From the NCBI RefSeq assembly GCF_021228125.1, contig NZ_JAJQQS010000024.1, forward strand, positions 61,513 through 125,512: a DNA stretch of 64,000 bases. The letters are read 5' to 3'. Below the pieces are notes generated by a model that had not been told where the DNA came from, ran no database searches, and saw only the letters and a program-made list of their open reading frames with translations. Origin of the DNA: Streptomyces albireticuli. GTDB lineage: Bacteria > Actinomycetota > Actinomycetes > Streptomycetales > Streptomycetaceae. Made by a program: the position numbers and the translations under genes. Shown piece by piece: positions 51,626 through 60,761 of this stretch. How positions within the stretch are numbered: position 1 is the first letter of the stretch; each line of letters opens with the position of its first letter.

Positions 51626-53485
51626 ATGGACCACTCCCTGTCGCTCCAGGCCGTCCCCGCCTGGTTCGCCGTCCTCCCCGACACCGACGCGGCGGCACCG
51701 CTCGCCCGCAAGGCGCTCTCGCACGCGTCCCGAAGCCTGCGCCATGCCTCGGGCCGGCCGTGGGTGGTGGGCCGCTGGGCGCCGGAGGACATGGTCGTCG
51801 GCGCGTACGAGGGCACATACGTCGCGGTAACCGGGGAACACGCCGTGACCCCGCACGACGCCACACGGGCGGCGGCCGTGGCGGCCCGAGCCCGTTCCCT
51901 GGACGCCCTCGACCACGCCGCCGACTGGGCCGGCAGCTTCCACCTGATGGCCAGCGGGAGCGGTCAGGCCCGGGTACAAGGCGGCGTCGTCGACCTGCGG
52001 CGCGTCTTCCACACGACGACCGGCGCGTACGGCATCGCCGCCGACCGGGCCGACATCCTCGCCGAACTGACCGGCGCCGAACTGGACGAACGACGCGTCG
52101 CCCTGGAACTGCTCACCCTGGGCGCGCCGCACCCGTACACAGGCCGGCCCCTGTGGCGCGGGCTGCACGCCCTGCCCGGCGGGCACTGGCTGGCGCTGCG
52201 CCCCGACGGGCAGGGCCGCGTCCGGCGGTGGTGGTCGCCGCCCGACCCCGTCGTCCCCCTCACCCGGGGCGCGGCGGACCTGAGAGAGGCGCTCGTCGAG
52301 GCGGTGGGCCTCCGTACCCGGGGCCGGGACCTGGTGACATCGGACCTGGGCGGACTGGACTCCACGGCCCTGTACTGCACCGCCGTGCGCGGGGACGCCA
52401 AGGTCGTCGCCTACACCGCCGCCCTCCACGACGAGGCCGGCGACGACGTGTACTGGGCCGGGCGGACCGTCGAGGCCCTCGGCGGGGTCGAGCACCACGT
52501 CGTACCGGCCGGCGACGTGGCGATGACGTTCGACGGGATCGACGCGCTGGAGGACCTCCTCGACACCCCCAGCATCATCACCGTGGACCGCAACCGCCGC
52601 ATGGGCATCATCGAGATGGCCGCGGCCCGGGGATCCCGCCTGCACCTCACCGGCCTCGGCGGCGACGAACTGCTGGCCGGCACGCCCGCCCGGCTGCACG
52701 CCCTGATACTCAGCCGCCCCCTCGCCGCGCTCGGCGCCGTCCGGGGGTACGCCGCCAAGTACCAGTGGACCCGGCGCGCGACCCTGCGCCAGCTCCTGGA
52801 CCGGCGCTCGTACCGGTCCTGGCTCGACCGGGTGGCCCGCGACCTCACCGAGCCCGCGGCCCCCGCCGGCGAACCGCTGCTGGACTGGGCCGTGCCGCCC
52901 CGGATGCCACCCTGGGCCACGGACGACGCCGTCGCCGCGGCGCGCGAGCTGCTGCGCGCCGCAGGGACCGCCACCGGGCCCCGCGGCCGGGGACACGGCG
53001 AACACCGCGAACTGGCCGCGATGGACGGCATCTCCCAATGGGCCCGGCACATCGGCCAGATGGCGGCCCCGCTGGGCATCGCCGTGTCCGCCCCCTACTA
53101 CGACGCCCGCGTCATCACAGCGGCCCTCGCCGTCCGGCCCCAAGACCGCATCACCCCCTGGCGCTACAAACCGCTCATCGTCGAGGCCACGCGCGGCATC
53201 GTCCCGGAGACCAGCCGCACCCGCGACACCAAGGCGAACGCCACGTTCGAGGAGGAGGCCGGGCTGCGCGCGCACCGCCGGGCCCTGCTGGCGCTGTGCG
53301 AGGACTCCCGGCTGGCCCGGCTCGGCCTGGCCGACGAGGACGCGCTGCGCGCGTGGTGCCGCCGCCCCCTGTCGGCGGAGACGGAGAGTTACCTGCTCCA
53401 TCCGACGATCGCCTGCGAAGTATGGCTGCGCTCACGAGAACTGACGCGCCCACCGACCACCTACCCGGCGGGGAAGGAGAAGTGA
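51626..53485 (+). CDS. Lasso peptide macrolactam synthetase (asparagine synthase-like)
   Basis: A 619-residue class B asparagine synthase homologue. The ATP-pyrophosphatase motif reads SDLGGLDSTA near residue 235, and the second domain continues through HLTGLGGDELLAG and YYDARVITAALAVRP. The N-terminal glutaminase-like half lacks the nucleophile Cys2, as in lasso cyclases. It adenylates the core Asp side chain and closes the ring with the Gly1 amine. I place the start at ATG 51626, 88 bp after the precursor; upstream residues to 51539 are not part of the family. Confidence 0.93.
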   Translation: MDHSLSLQAVPAWFAVLPDTDAAAPLARKALSHASRSLRHASGRPWVVGRWAPEDMVVGAYEGTYVAVTGEHAVTPHDATRAAAVAARARSLDALDHAADWAGSFHLMASGSGQARVQGGVVDLRRVFHTTTGAYGIAADRADILAELTGAELDERRVALELLTLGAPHPYTGRPLWRGLHALPGGHWLALRPDGQGRVRRWWSPPDPVVPLTRGAADLREALVEAVGLRTRGRDLVTSDLGGLDSTALYCTAVRGDAKVVAYTAALHDEAGDDVYWAGRTVEALGGVEHHVVPAGDVAMTFDGIDALEDLLDTPSIITVDRNRRMGIIEMAAARGSRLHLTGLGGDELLAGTPARLHALILSRPLAALGAVRGYAAKYQWTRRATLRQLLDRRSYRSWLDRVARDLTEPAAPAGEPLLDWAVPPRMPPWATDDAVAAARELLRAAGTATGPRGRGHGEHRELAAMDGISQWARHIGQMAAPLGIAVSAPYYDARVITAALAVRPQDRITPWRYKPLIVEATRGIVPETSRTRDTKANATFEEEAGLRAHRRALLALCEDSRLARLGLADEDALRAWCRRPLSAETESYLLHPTIACEVWLRSRELTRPPTTYPAGKEK

Positions 53486-53489
53486 ACCG

Positions 53490-53747
53490 GTGCTCACCCT
53501 GAGGCCCGGCGTCCTGCTGACCGAGACCGAGTACGGCATGGCACTGCTCGACCAGAAGAGCGCGGAGTACTGGACGCTCAACCCGACGGCCGCCCTGGTG
53601 CTGCGGACCCTGCTGGACGGACACGGCGCCGAGCGAGCCGTCGACCTCCTGACCACACGGTACGAGGGCATCGACACGGCCCGAGCCGCCGAGGACGTGG
53701 ACCGCATCGTCAGCGAACTGCGCGGCGCGGGCCTCCTCACCCCCTGA
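53490..53747 (+). CDS. Lasso RRE protein (PqqD-like)
   Basis: An 85-residue PqqD-type RiPP recognition element (LTLRPGVLLTETEYGMALLD, YWTLNPTAALVLRTLLDG, VDRIVSELRGAGLL). It binds the leader motif Tyr/Pro/Leu/Gly/Phe and delivers the precursor to the peptidase and cyclase. Start is GTG 53490 with AAGGAG just upstream inside the cyclase stop region. Split RRE and peptidase genes are the usual actinobacterial arrangement. Confidence 0.93.
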   Translation: MLTLRPGVLLTETEYGMALLDQKSAEYWTLNPTAALVLRTLLDGHGAERAVDLLTTRYEGIDTARAAEDVDRIVSELRGAGLLTP

Positions 53748-53777
53748 GAACGGCCCGCCCCCAACAGAGAGGCACGC

Positions 53778-54194
53778 ATGACAACGCCGGAAGCGGTCCC
53801 GTACCACCCCCGTTCCATCCCCTTCCCCCGCCGTCTCACCGCCCGCGCGGCGGTGGGCTGCGCCCATGTGCTGGCGACGCAGCCGCCCGAGCGGATCCGC
53901 GCCGTCCTGGCCCGGCTGCGGGCCGGCGCCCGGCCGGCGACCCTGGCCGAGGCGAGCGCGGCCCGGCGGACGGTGCTCGCCGTGAGCCTCGCCGCCGGAG
54001 GGCACAAGGGGTGCCTGCCCCGCTCCCTGGCCACCGTACTGCTGTGCCGCTGGTACGGGCGGTGGCCCACGTGGTGCGTGGGCGTCCGCACCCGCCCGCC
54101 GTTCGCCGCGCACGCCTGGGTGGAAGCGGAGGGCGTCCTCGTCGGCGAGGGCGCCGCGCCCGACTACTTCCAGCGCTTCTTCACCGTGGAGTGA
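53778..54194 (+). CDS. Lasso leader peptidase (transglutaminase-like)
   Basis: A 138-residue transglutaminase-fold cysteine protease. Catalytic Cys is in GGHKGCLPRSLA, His in FAAHAWVEAEG, and the Asp follows in the next strand. It removes the leader after its RRE partner binds. Length is typical of the stand-alone B2 protein. Confidence 0.93.
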   Translation: MTTPEAVPYHPRSIPFPRRLTARAAVGCAHVLATQPPERIRAVLARLRAGARPATLAEASAARRTVLAVSLAAGGHKGCLPRSLATVLLCRWYGRWPTWCVGVRTRPPFAAHAWVEAEGVLVGEGAAPDYFQRFFTVE

Positions 54195-54224
54195 CCGCGT
54201 GCCTCGCGAACCCGGAGCCGGGCG

Positions 54225-56177
54225 ATGACGGCCCCGGCCGCCCCGGCCGCCCCGGCAGGCACGGCGGCGCACCCGGAACCGGGCCGGCCCCGGTCGGGGC
54301 ACCGGGCGCTGCTGGAGCATCTGCGCCCGCAACGCGGCCGGCTGACCGCCGGCGTCGTCACCGGCCTCGTGGGCAGCGTCCTGGGCCTGGCCCAGCCGCT
54401 GGCCGCCGAGCGCGTGGTGGACGACCTGGGCCACGGCCGGCCGGCGGCCGGGCCCGTGGTCGTCCTCAGCCTGCTGGTGGCCGCCGGGGCCGTGCTCGTC
54501 GGGCTGGGCCACTACCTGTTGCAGTGCTCGGCCGAATCCCTGGTCCGTACGGCCCGATGCCGGCTGACCGACCGCATCCTGCGGCTCCGCGTCTGCGTGG
54601 TGGAACGTGCCGAGCCCGGCGACCTGATCGCCCGGGTGACGTCCGACACGACCCTGCTGCGCCAGACGACACCCCTGATGGTGGCCGCCGCCGTCACCGG
54701 CACCCTGGTGACCGTGGCGACGGTCGTGCTGATGGGCCTGCTCGACGCCGTTCTGCTGGGGGTGACCCTCACCGTCGTCGCCCTCGTCGCCGTCCTCGTC
54801 GCGGTCGTGGCGCCGCGCATCGGCCGGGCCACCCGGGGCACGCAGGAAGCGGTGGGACGCATGGGGGCCGCCCTGGAACGGGCCCTGGGCGCCTTCCGCA
54901 CCGTCAAGGCGTCCGGGGCCGAGCGGCAGGAGACGGCGGCGCTGCACCGGGCGGCCGAAGAGGCGCGCCGCGCCGGAGTGCGCGCGGCGGCGTGGGAGGC
55001 GGTGTCGGCGACGGCATCGGCGGTCGTCGTCCAGGTCAGCTTCCTGGTGGTGCTGGGGGTGGGGGGCGCGCGGGTGGCCTCCGGCGACATCCGGGTGTCC
55101 ACGCTGGTCGCCTTCCTGCTCTACCTGTTCGCCCTCGCCCCGCGCATCAGCCAAATGGCCGAGGGGGTGGGCCAGTTACAGATGGCGGCGGCGGCGGCCG
55201 GCCGCATCGGGGACGTCGAGGAGCTGGCGGCCGAGCGGACCGACCGGGTCCGCGAGGAGGACGGGACCGAAGAGGTCCGCGAGGAGGACGGGACCGACCG
55301 GGTCCGCGAGGAGGACGGGACCGAAGAGGTCCGCGAGGAGGACGGGACCGACCGGGTCCGCGAGGAGGACGGGGCCGAAGAGGTCCGCGAGGAGGACGGA
55401 AGCGACGGGGTTCGCGAGGAGGACGGGAGCGCCGCTGGCGGGCCGCTGGGCGTGGCGTTCGACCGGGTGTGCTTCGGCTACCGCCCCGGGACGCCGCGCG
55501 TCCACCACGAGGTCACCTTCACCGTTCCGGCGCGCGGCCTGACCGCGTTCGTCGGCCCGTCCGGAGCAGGCAAAACCACGGTCTTCTCCCTCCTGGAACG
55601 CTTCTACGAACCCGACTCCGGCCGCGTCCTCCTCGACGGCCGGGACATACGGCAGTGGCCGCTGGCACTCCTCCGCGCCCGCATCGGCTACGTCGAGCAG
55701 GATGCCCCCGTCCTCGCGGGCACCCTGCGCGACAACCTCACACTCGGCGCCGCGGACCCGTCCGCCGGCGACCTCGCCCGGGCCCTGAGCCTGACCCGGC
55801 TGGACGCGGTGGCCGACCGGCTGCCGCACGGGCTGGACACCGATGTCGGTCACCGCGGCAGCCGGCTCTCCGGCGGCGAGCGGCAGCGCGTCGCCCTCGC
55901 CCGCGCCCTGCTGCGCCGCCCCCGGCTGCTGCTGCTGGACGAGGCCACCTCCCAGCTCGACGCGGCCAACGAGGCGGCCCTGCGGGAGACGATCGCCGAC
56001 CTCGCCCGGGACACCACGGTGCTGGTAGTGGCCCACCGGCTGTCCACCGTGACCTCGGCGGACCGGATCGTGGTCATGGAGGCGGGGCGCGTCCGCGCGG
56101 TGGGCACCCATGCCGAACTGCTGGCACGGGACGCCCTCTACCGACGGCTGGCGCGCACGCAGTCACTCGACCGGTGA
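54225..56177 (+). CDS. Lasso cluster ABC transporter with expanded linker
   Basis: A 650-residue fused transmembrane-ATPase exporter. The six-helix domain spans about residues 35-320 and the ATPase residues 410-640 (Walker A GPSGAGKTT, signature LSGGERQRVALARA, Walker B LLLLDEATSQLD, H-loop VAHRLS). It should export the mature lasso peptide and give self-immunity. Between the domains lie seven tandem 9-residue units of the type R/E-V-R-E-E-D-G-T-E/D, an unusual acidic spacer. Start ATG 54225 follows the peptidase by 30 bp. Confidence 0.92.
   Translation: MTAPAAPAAPAGTAAHPEPGRPRSGHRALLEHLRPQRGRLTAGVVTGLVGSVLGLAQPLAAERVVDDLGHGRPAAGPVVVLSLLVAAGAVLVGLGHYLLQCSAESLVRTARCRLTDRILRLRVCVVERAEPGDLIARVTSDTTLLRQTTPLMVAAAVTGTLVTVATVVLMGLLDAVLLGVTLTVVALVAVLVAVVAPRIGRATRGTQEAVGRMGAALERALGAFRTVKASGAERQETAALHRAAEEARRAGVRAAAWEAVSATASAVVVQVSFLVVLGVGGARVASGDIRVSTLVAFLLYLFALAPRISQMAEGVGQLQMAAAAAGRIGDVEELAAERTDRVREEDGTEEVREEDGTDRVREEDGTEEVREEDGTDRVREEDGAEEVREEDGSDGVREEDGSAAGGPLGVAFDRVCFGYRPGTPRVHHEVTFTVPARGLTAFVGPSGAGKTTVFSLLERFYEPDSGRVLLDGRDIRQWPLALLRARIGYVEQDAPVLAGTLRDNLTLGAADPSAGDLARALSLTRLDAVADRLPHGLDTDVGHRGSRLSGGERQRVALARALLRRPRLLLLDEATSQLDAANEAALRETIADLARDTTVLVVAHRLSTVTSADRIVVMEAGRVRAVGTHAELLARDALYRRLARTQSLDR
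55245..55433 (+). repeat. 27-bp tandem repeat, seven units, in ABC transporter
   Basis: Seven in-frame 27-bp units encode VREEDG with two or three variable residues, alternating R-V and E-V types; the last two units are more diverged. Copy number may vary between strains by slippage. Confidence 0.92.
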
Positions 56178-56254
56178 CACGGGACCGTACCCGGCCCGGC
56201 TCGGGACGCCGGTCCCCGCGCGGCGAACAGCATGGTGGTGGCGAGCGGCAATCC

Positions 56255-56710
56255 GGCAAAGAAACAACAACGTCGCCTCCCCGCCGACAGGAGACAGACG
56301 GAACACCCCGGAAACCACCCCTCCAGCCTCCCGGAAAACACAACGACCAAGCACCGAACCTCCAGCCGTAACGGGCGGCACCTACCAACTGCATTACACA
56401 GACCACCGCGGCGATGACAGCGGCGCGCACGCCGAGCGTCATGGCCGGGGACAGCAGCAGCGCGGCAAGGCCGCCGCCCGCAGCGGTGCCCCACACCCGC
56501 TCCCGCACCCGGCCGCGCATCGACCGCATCCCGGGCTTCGCCACGCGCAGTGCCGAGGTGGCGAGCCACACTGCGTGTGAGAACGGCAGGAACCAGGCGG
56601 TCGTGCAGGCGAGCGCACCGGTCACAGCCAGGATGCCTGCGAACGGCAGGACCCGGGACGGCCGTTCGCGGATCCTCGCGAGGCAGCCGACCAGGGACGG
56701 ACCGGCCGAG
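56255..56710 (-). pseudogene. Fragment of a FUSC-type membrane protein
   Basis: Encodes PFAGILAVTGALACTTAWFL, SHAVWLATSALRVAKPGMRS and GTAAGGGLAALLLSPAMTLG then AAVIAAVVCVMQLVGAARYG, a membrane module of the kind found in the FUSC-type protein at 48.8 kb. Both ends are cut: it fuses to a helicase fragment upstream, and downstream the frame breaks at several places. Confidence 0.65.
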
Positions 56711-57070
56711 TGCCGGCCGCTCGGCCTCCTCGACGGGGGCAAGGCCCAGGACGTTCTCCAGCAGCCACACCTGCACGGGCAGCAGCTTGTCCCAACCAAG
56801 GCGCTGGGCGGCGACCCAGCGTCCGAGGTCCTCGCCTTGCACCACTACAGCGCCGGTCTTCATGGGCAGCATGGCGCCCGCTTCAGCATGCCGCTGGGCC
56901 AGGTGAAAAGACCTTGGCCAGCCGACATCCCAAGCCGGGCACCAGCCTGCGTCGATCTCCTCGAGCAGCTCACGTCGTTCCTCGGTGAGGGTCCCGGCCG
57001 TCGACTCGGCGGGTAGGCAGGCTTCCTGCCGTTCGGCGATGGCGTCGGCGACCTTGGCGGCCTGGACCAC
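56711..57070 (-). pseudogene. Internal fragment of a telomeric-type helicase
   Basis: Encodes LTEERRELLEEIDAGWCPAW, then VVVQGEDLGRWVAAQRLGWD and VQVWLLENVLGLAPVEEAER. It matches residues about 725-830 of the intact helicase at 60762 closely. Upstream it is fused to a transposase fragment and downstream to a membrane protein fragment. Confidence 0.8.
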
Positions 57071-57383
57071 GGGGAAACGTCCACGGTGAGCACGATCCGC
57101 CCGCCGAACCGTGGCAGAGGCAGGGATATCAGCAGGTCACACAAGGCATCGGTGTCGAGCCGCCATGGTTCAGGGGCCCGTACAGAGAGCCGTAGCCGCG
57201 CTGGTGCTCGGCGAGCAGTGACAGCTCCACCGGCGTCCGCGTCGGTCCGTCCGCGCACAGCAGCGCGTCGGTGAGTTCGAAGAACGCGTCCGCCCGCGCG
57301 GACAGACACCCGTAGAAGGCCGTCCGAAAGCGTGACAGCTCCGCGAACGCGTCCCGTTCGCCAGCACGCACCAGCACACTCAT
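57068..57383 (-). pseudogene. N-terminal fragment of an IS701-like transposase
   Basis: Encodes RFRTAFYGCLSARADAFFEL, TDALLCADGPTRTPVELSLL and AEHQRGYGSLYG; after a frame change PWRLDTDALCDLLISLPLPR then IVLTVDVSPWSRP. This is the start of the NF041680/IS701-type transposases common in Streptomyces, up to the first catalytic Asp region. The rest is missing. Confidence 0.72.
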
Positions 57384-57529
57384 CCCACGGCCTTCCTTGT
57401 GAGCTCCTGCATCTCGTCGCAGAGTTCAGGATCACGAGGAAGGCCGCCCTCATACCCTGCGATCATTCCAAAGAGTGACCACATGACCGGTGCCGACCAA
57501 AAGGAACAAGCTGACGTTTCGCGGTCGCG

Positions 57530-57709
57530 CTGTGCTGTCCGACGCTCGGCGAGGCCGCTCGAGCTCTCGGCACCACCCAACCCGTTCTGGCAGCCCAGAT
57601 CGCTCGCCTCGAACACGACCTCGGGAAGCACCTCCTTGAACGCGCCGGGCGCGGCCGCGGCATGCAGGCAACTCAGTTCGGCGCACGAGTTGTCACGGCA
57701 GTGCAGTAG
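57530..57709 (+). pseudogene. LysR helix-turn-helix fragment
   Basis: One plus-strand frame reads LGEAARALGTTQPVLAAQIA then RLEHDLGKHLLERAGRGRGM and ends with ARVVTAVQ and a stop. This is the LysR DNA-binding helix-turn-helix without the ligand domain. Decayed. The rest of 57384-57723 holds nothing else that I can support. Confidence 0.6.
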
Positions 57710-57723
57710 CTGCGGAACTTCAG

Positions 57724-57745
57724 TTCTTGACTTCAAGGTCAAGAA
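57724..57745. promoter_or_regulatory. TetR operator at its own promoter
   Basis: Inverted repeat TTCTTGAC-N6-GTCAAGAA, 20 bp before the TetR start codon. The half ACTTCAAGGTCAAGAA recurs exactly before the SDR gene at 58395-58410. Confidence 0.75.
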
Positions 57746-57764
57746 TGGTGCTAGTGTTCTGATC

Positions 57765-58343
57765 ATGGGAAGGCCCAAGCAGTTCGATCCGGATGTCGCC
57801 GTTGAACACGCTATGGATGTGTTCTGGCGGAAGGGGTATGCCGGGACCACGCCGCAGGACCTCGTCGACGCGATCGGCATCGGCAAGGGCAGCCTCTACA
57901 ACACCTTCGGCAGCAAACACGCCTTGTTCGAGCGGGCACTTCGCTGCTATCACGACAGCCAGGCCGTTGCTCTCATCGAGATGCTCGACGAGCCCGGTCC
58001 GGTCAAGGCGCGTCTGCGCAAGACGCTGGAATTCCTTGCCGAGATGGACCTCGCCGACCCGGACCGCCGGGGCTGCATGGCCGTGAACACGGCGGCAGAA
58101 CTCGCTGGCACCGACCAGGTGGCAACCGAACTCGTCCAGCGCATGTTCGCCCGAACCGAGGACGCCTTCCGTGCGCTGATCGAAGAAGGGCAACGCTCAG
58201 GAGAGATCGCACCGGAACGTGATCCCGCAGCCCTGGGAAGCCTGCTGCTGAACACAGTCGTGGGCCTGCGGCTCCTGGCGCGTGTTACCGAAAGCCCTGA
58301 TCGGCTCGTCCGAGTCATCGACGCGACGGTCGGCTCTCTCTAA
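57765..58343 (+). CDS. TetR-family regulator
   Basis: A 192-residue TetR regulator starting MGRPKQFD. The HTH is in residues 8-50 (VEHAMDVFWRKGYAGTTPQD, GIGKGSLYNTFGSKHALFER) and the C-terminal domain is of the TetR_C_16/YezE-like type (RRGCMAVNTAAELAGTDQVA). It precedes the SDR gene by 77 bp and shares an operator with it, so it likely represses both and is relieved by an SDR substrate or an electrophile. Confidence 0.93.
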   Translation: MGRPKQFDPDVAVEHAMDVFWRKGYAGTTPQDLVDAIGIGKGSLYNTFGSKHALFERALRCYHDSQAVALIEMLDEPGPVKARLRKTLEFLAEMDLADPDRRGCMAVNTAAELAGTDQVATELVQRMFARTEDAFRALIEEGQRSGEIAPERDPAALGSLLLNTVVGLRLLARVTESPDRLVRVIDATVGSL

Positions 58344-58390
58344 CCCGAACCGCGGCACTCGCTCCCCCCGGGGTGACTGCTGGCCACATT

Positions 58391-58410
58391 TTGTACTTCA
58401 AGGTCAAGAA
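58391..58410. promoter_or_regulatory. TetR operator at the SDR promoter
   Basis: TTGTACTTCAAGGTCAAGAA shares 16 contiguous bases with the operator at 57724-57745. It ends 10 bp before the SDR start codon. Confidence 0.7.
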
Positions 58411-58420
58411 CTGGAGTGTC

Positions 58421-59203
58421 GTGCACCTCAACCTCACCGCCAAGACAGCCGTCATCACCGGTGCCAGCCGGGGCATCGGGCTCGCCACCGTTCGGACTCT
58501 CACAGCCGAAGGTGTCCGCGTCGTCGGCGCCGCCCGCACCATTACGCCCGAGTTGAAGGAAACCGGCGCCTACACGGTGTCGGCCGACCTGAGCACGGCC
58601 GAAGGCGTCGCCACTCTCATGGACAGCGCCCTCACCGAACTGGACGGCATCGACCTGCTCGTGAACAACGTCGGAGCTGGGGACGACGTGGAGCCCGTCG
58701 GCTTCCTCGACACCGACGACTCCCAGTGGACCCGCGTCCTCGACCTCAACCTGCTCAGCGCCGTCCGTGCCGCCCGCGCAGCTCTGCCGAGCCTGATCGA
58801 GCGCCGTGGGTCGATCGTCAACGTCTCGTCCATCAACTCGCGGCTGCCCGCCGCTGGCCCGGTCGCCTACAGCGCGGCCAAGGCGGCCCTGGCCGCACTC
58901 GGCAAGTCCCTGGCTGAGGAGTTCGGGCCTCGGGGGGTGCGCGTAAACACCGTCTCTCCCGGCGTGGTCCGCACCGCCATATGGGAGGACCCCGAGGGAT
59001 TCGGTGGCAAGGTGGCTGCCGGAGCCGGGGCGGAGCACGCCGCGTTCCTTCAGCAGATCCCGGAAGCCTTCAACATCACTACCGGCCGCATTACCGAACC
59101 CGAAGAAGTCGCGGCCTTGATCGCGTTCCTTCTCTCCGACGTCGCAGGCAACATCACTGGTGCCGACCACATCATCGATGGTGGCACCGTCAAGACACTC
59201 TGA
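58421..59203 (+). CDS. Short-chain dehydrogenase/reductase
   Basis: A 260-residue classical SDR: TGASRGIG, LVNNVGAG, catalytic VNVSSINS, YSAAK, and the terminal DGGTVKTL. Start is GTG 58421 with GGAG four bases upstream. Regulated with and by the TetR protein upstream. Such TetR-SDR pairs often deal with quinones, aldehydes or xenobiotics; this is inference. Confidence 0.9.
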   Translation: MHLNLTAKTAVITGASRGIGLATVRTLTAEGVRVVGAARTITPELKETGAYTVSADLSTAEGVATLMDSALTELDGIDLLVNNVGAGDDVEPVGFLDTDDSQWTRVLDLNLLSAVRAARAALPSLIERRGSIVNVSSINSRLPAAGPVAYSAAKAALAALGKSLAEEFGPRGVRVNTVSPGVVRTAIWEDPEGFGGKVAAGAGAEHAAFLQQIPEAFNITTGRITEPEEVAALIAFLLSDVAGNITGADHIIDGGTVKTL

Positions 59204-59232
59204 ATCACGGAGTCCCACGAGGGCCGGGCTGA

Positions 59233-59285
59233 TTCTTATGGCTGCGGGATGGGACGAGAGGCGTCCCATCCCGCAGCCATAAGAA
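59233..59285. terminator. Perfect 24-bp hairpin between convergent genes
   Basis: 24-base arms (59233-59256 and 59262-59285) pair without a mismatch around the 5-base loop AGAGG. It lies 30 bp after the SDR stop and between convergent genes, so it probably stops transcription in both directions. The remainder of 59204-59530 holds no gene. Confidence 0.7.
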
Positions 59286-59530
59286 ATGACACGACCGTGA
59301 GACGGAACCCTCCGGCGGTCAGCCGTGAGACAGGCAGAAACCTGCAAGTCACAGGGCTGCTCCATGGCACGGATCTTGCGAGATCCTGCAGACCACCCTC
59401 GTCAGGGCCCGGATCCGTACGGATCCGGGCCCTGACGCTCTGCTGGCTGTCCTACCGACGGCGCTGGCCAATGGCGGTTGCCGGCCCAGGGAGTGCCGAG
59501 CGCCTCCGACCACAAGGGGCGGCTGCTCCG

Positions 59531-60651
59531 TCAGCGTGTCAGCGACTTGTAGACGGCCTGGAGGAGCCTTTGGCCGCGTGGGTCGGTGAGGCCGAGGTTG
59601 GTCATCTGGTTCATCACATAGGCGATGGTCATGCGTGCGTCGAGGTCGTTGACGATCAGCGATCCGCCTCTTCCGCCCCAGTAGCAGGTCTGGGGTTGGT
59701 CGTGCTGACCGGTGCGTCGTCGGCGTTCAGGGCGTAGCCCATGCCGAAGCGTAAGGGGATGCCGAGTACGAGGTCGGTGCCGTGGGACTGTTCGTCGAAC
59801 ACCGCACGACAGGTTGCTTCGGAAAGAAGGCGTGACGAGGGTGTCCGGCCTCCGGTGGCGAGGACCGATTGGACAGCGGCCACGGATCGTGCGTTTCCGT
59901 AGCCGTCCGCGGCAGGGATCTCGGCGCGGCGCCACTGAGTACTCCAGGTGTCCTGGACGGTCACATAAGCGCCGACCGGGACGGCCACCTGCGGGTTGGC
60001 CGCGGGCGCGGGGCCGGTTGCGGGGATGCCGTCGGAGACTCGGTGATCGTGTTCGGCCGCGAGACCGATGTGGAAATCCACGTCCAGCGGGCCGGCGATC
60101 TGGTCGGCGAAGAAAGCACCGATCGACTGCCCGCAGATGCGACGGATAACCTCGCCGATCAGAAAGCCATGGGTGAACCGATGGTAGCCAGACCCCGTGC
60201 CAGGTTCCCATCGGGGCGACTGGCGGGCCAGCAGGGTGGTGGCCTTCTCCCAATCACACAAATCATCGAGAGTCATGGGCTGATCCCAATCGGGCAGACC
60301 AGCGGTGTGGCCGAGCAAGTGCCGGACCTCCACGCGGTCTTTCCCCGCGATACCGAACTCGGGCCAGTACTTCGCGACCGGCGCGGACAGGTCGAGTTCG
60401 CCGCGATCAGCGAGGACAAGAGCACACACCGCGGTCATCGTCTTCGTGACGGACCACACGTTGACGATGGTGTCGCGTTGCCACGGTCGCGTACATTCCT
60501 GGTCGGCGTAACCACCCCACAGGTCGACCACAGGCTCGCCGTCGACGTAGACCGCCACCGAGGCACCGACGTCCGCTCCGCTGCGCAGCGAACCGGCGAA
60601 CACTTCCCGTACCGCACCGAACCGGTCGCTGCAGTTGCCTTGAATTTCCAT
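59531..60651 (-). pseudogene. Beta-lactamase-family serine hydrolase, frameshifted
   Basis: A class C beta-lactamase/EstB-type hydrolase of about 370 residues. The nucleophile motif is WSVTKTMTA (S-x-x-K), the second motif is in SGYHRFTHG, and the third (W-G-G-R-G near the C-terminus) lies in TCYWGGRGGSLIVNDLDARM. The reading frame starts at ATG 60651 and shifts at a CCCC run near 59696; without the shift the last 50 residues are wrong. Substitution elsewhere is absent, so an assembly error is possible. Probable esterase or D-Ala-D-Ala-type peptidase. Confidence 0.78.
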
Positions 60652-60761
60652 GCCGAACAGGGAACCCGATCTCCAGCGCTACGTCACCAGGCGGCCAAGG
60701 CCGATGACGCCTCTCCACCGCTGCGCCAACTGCCCAACTGCTGATGGCGACCTTCGCCGTA

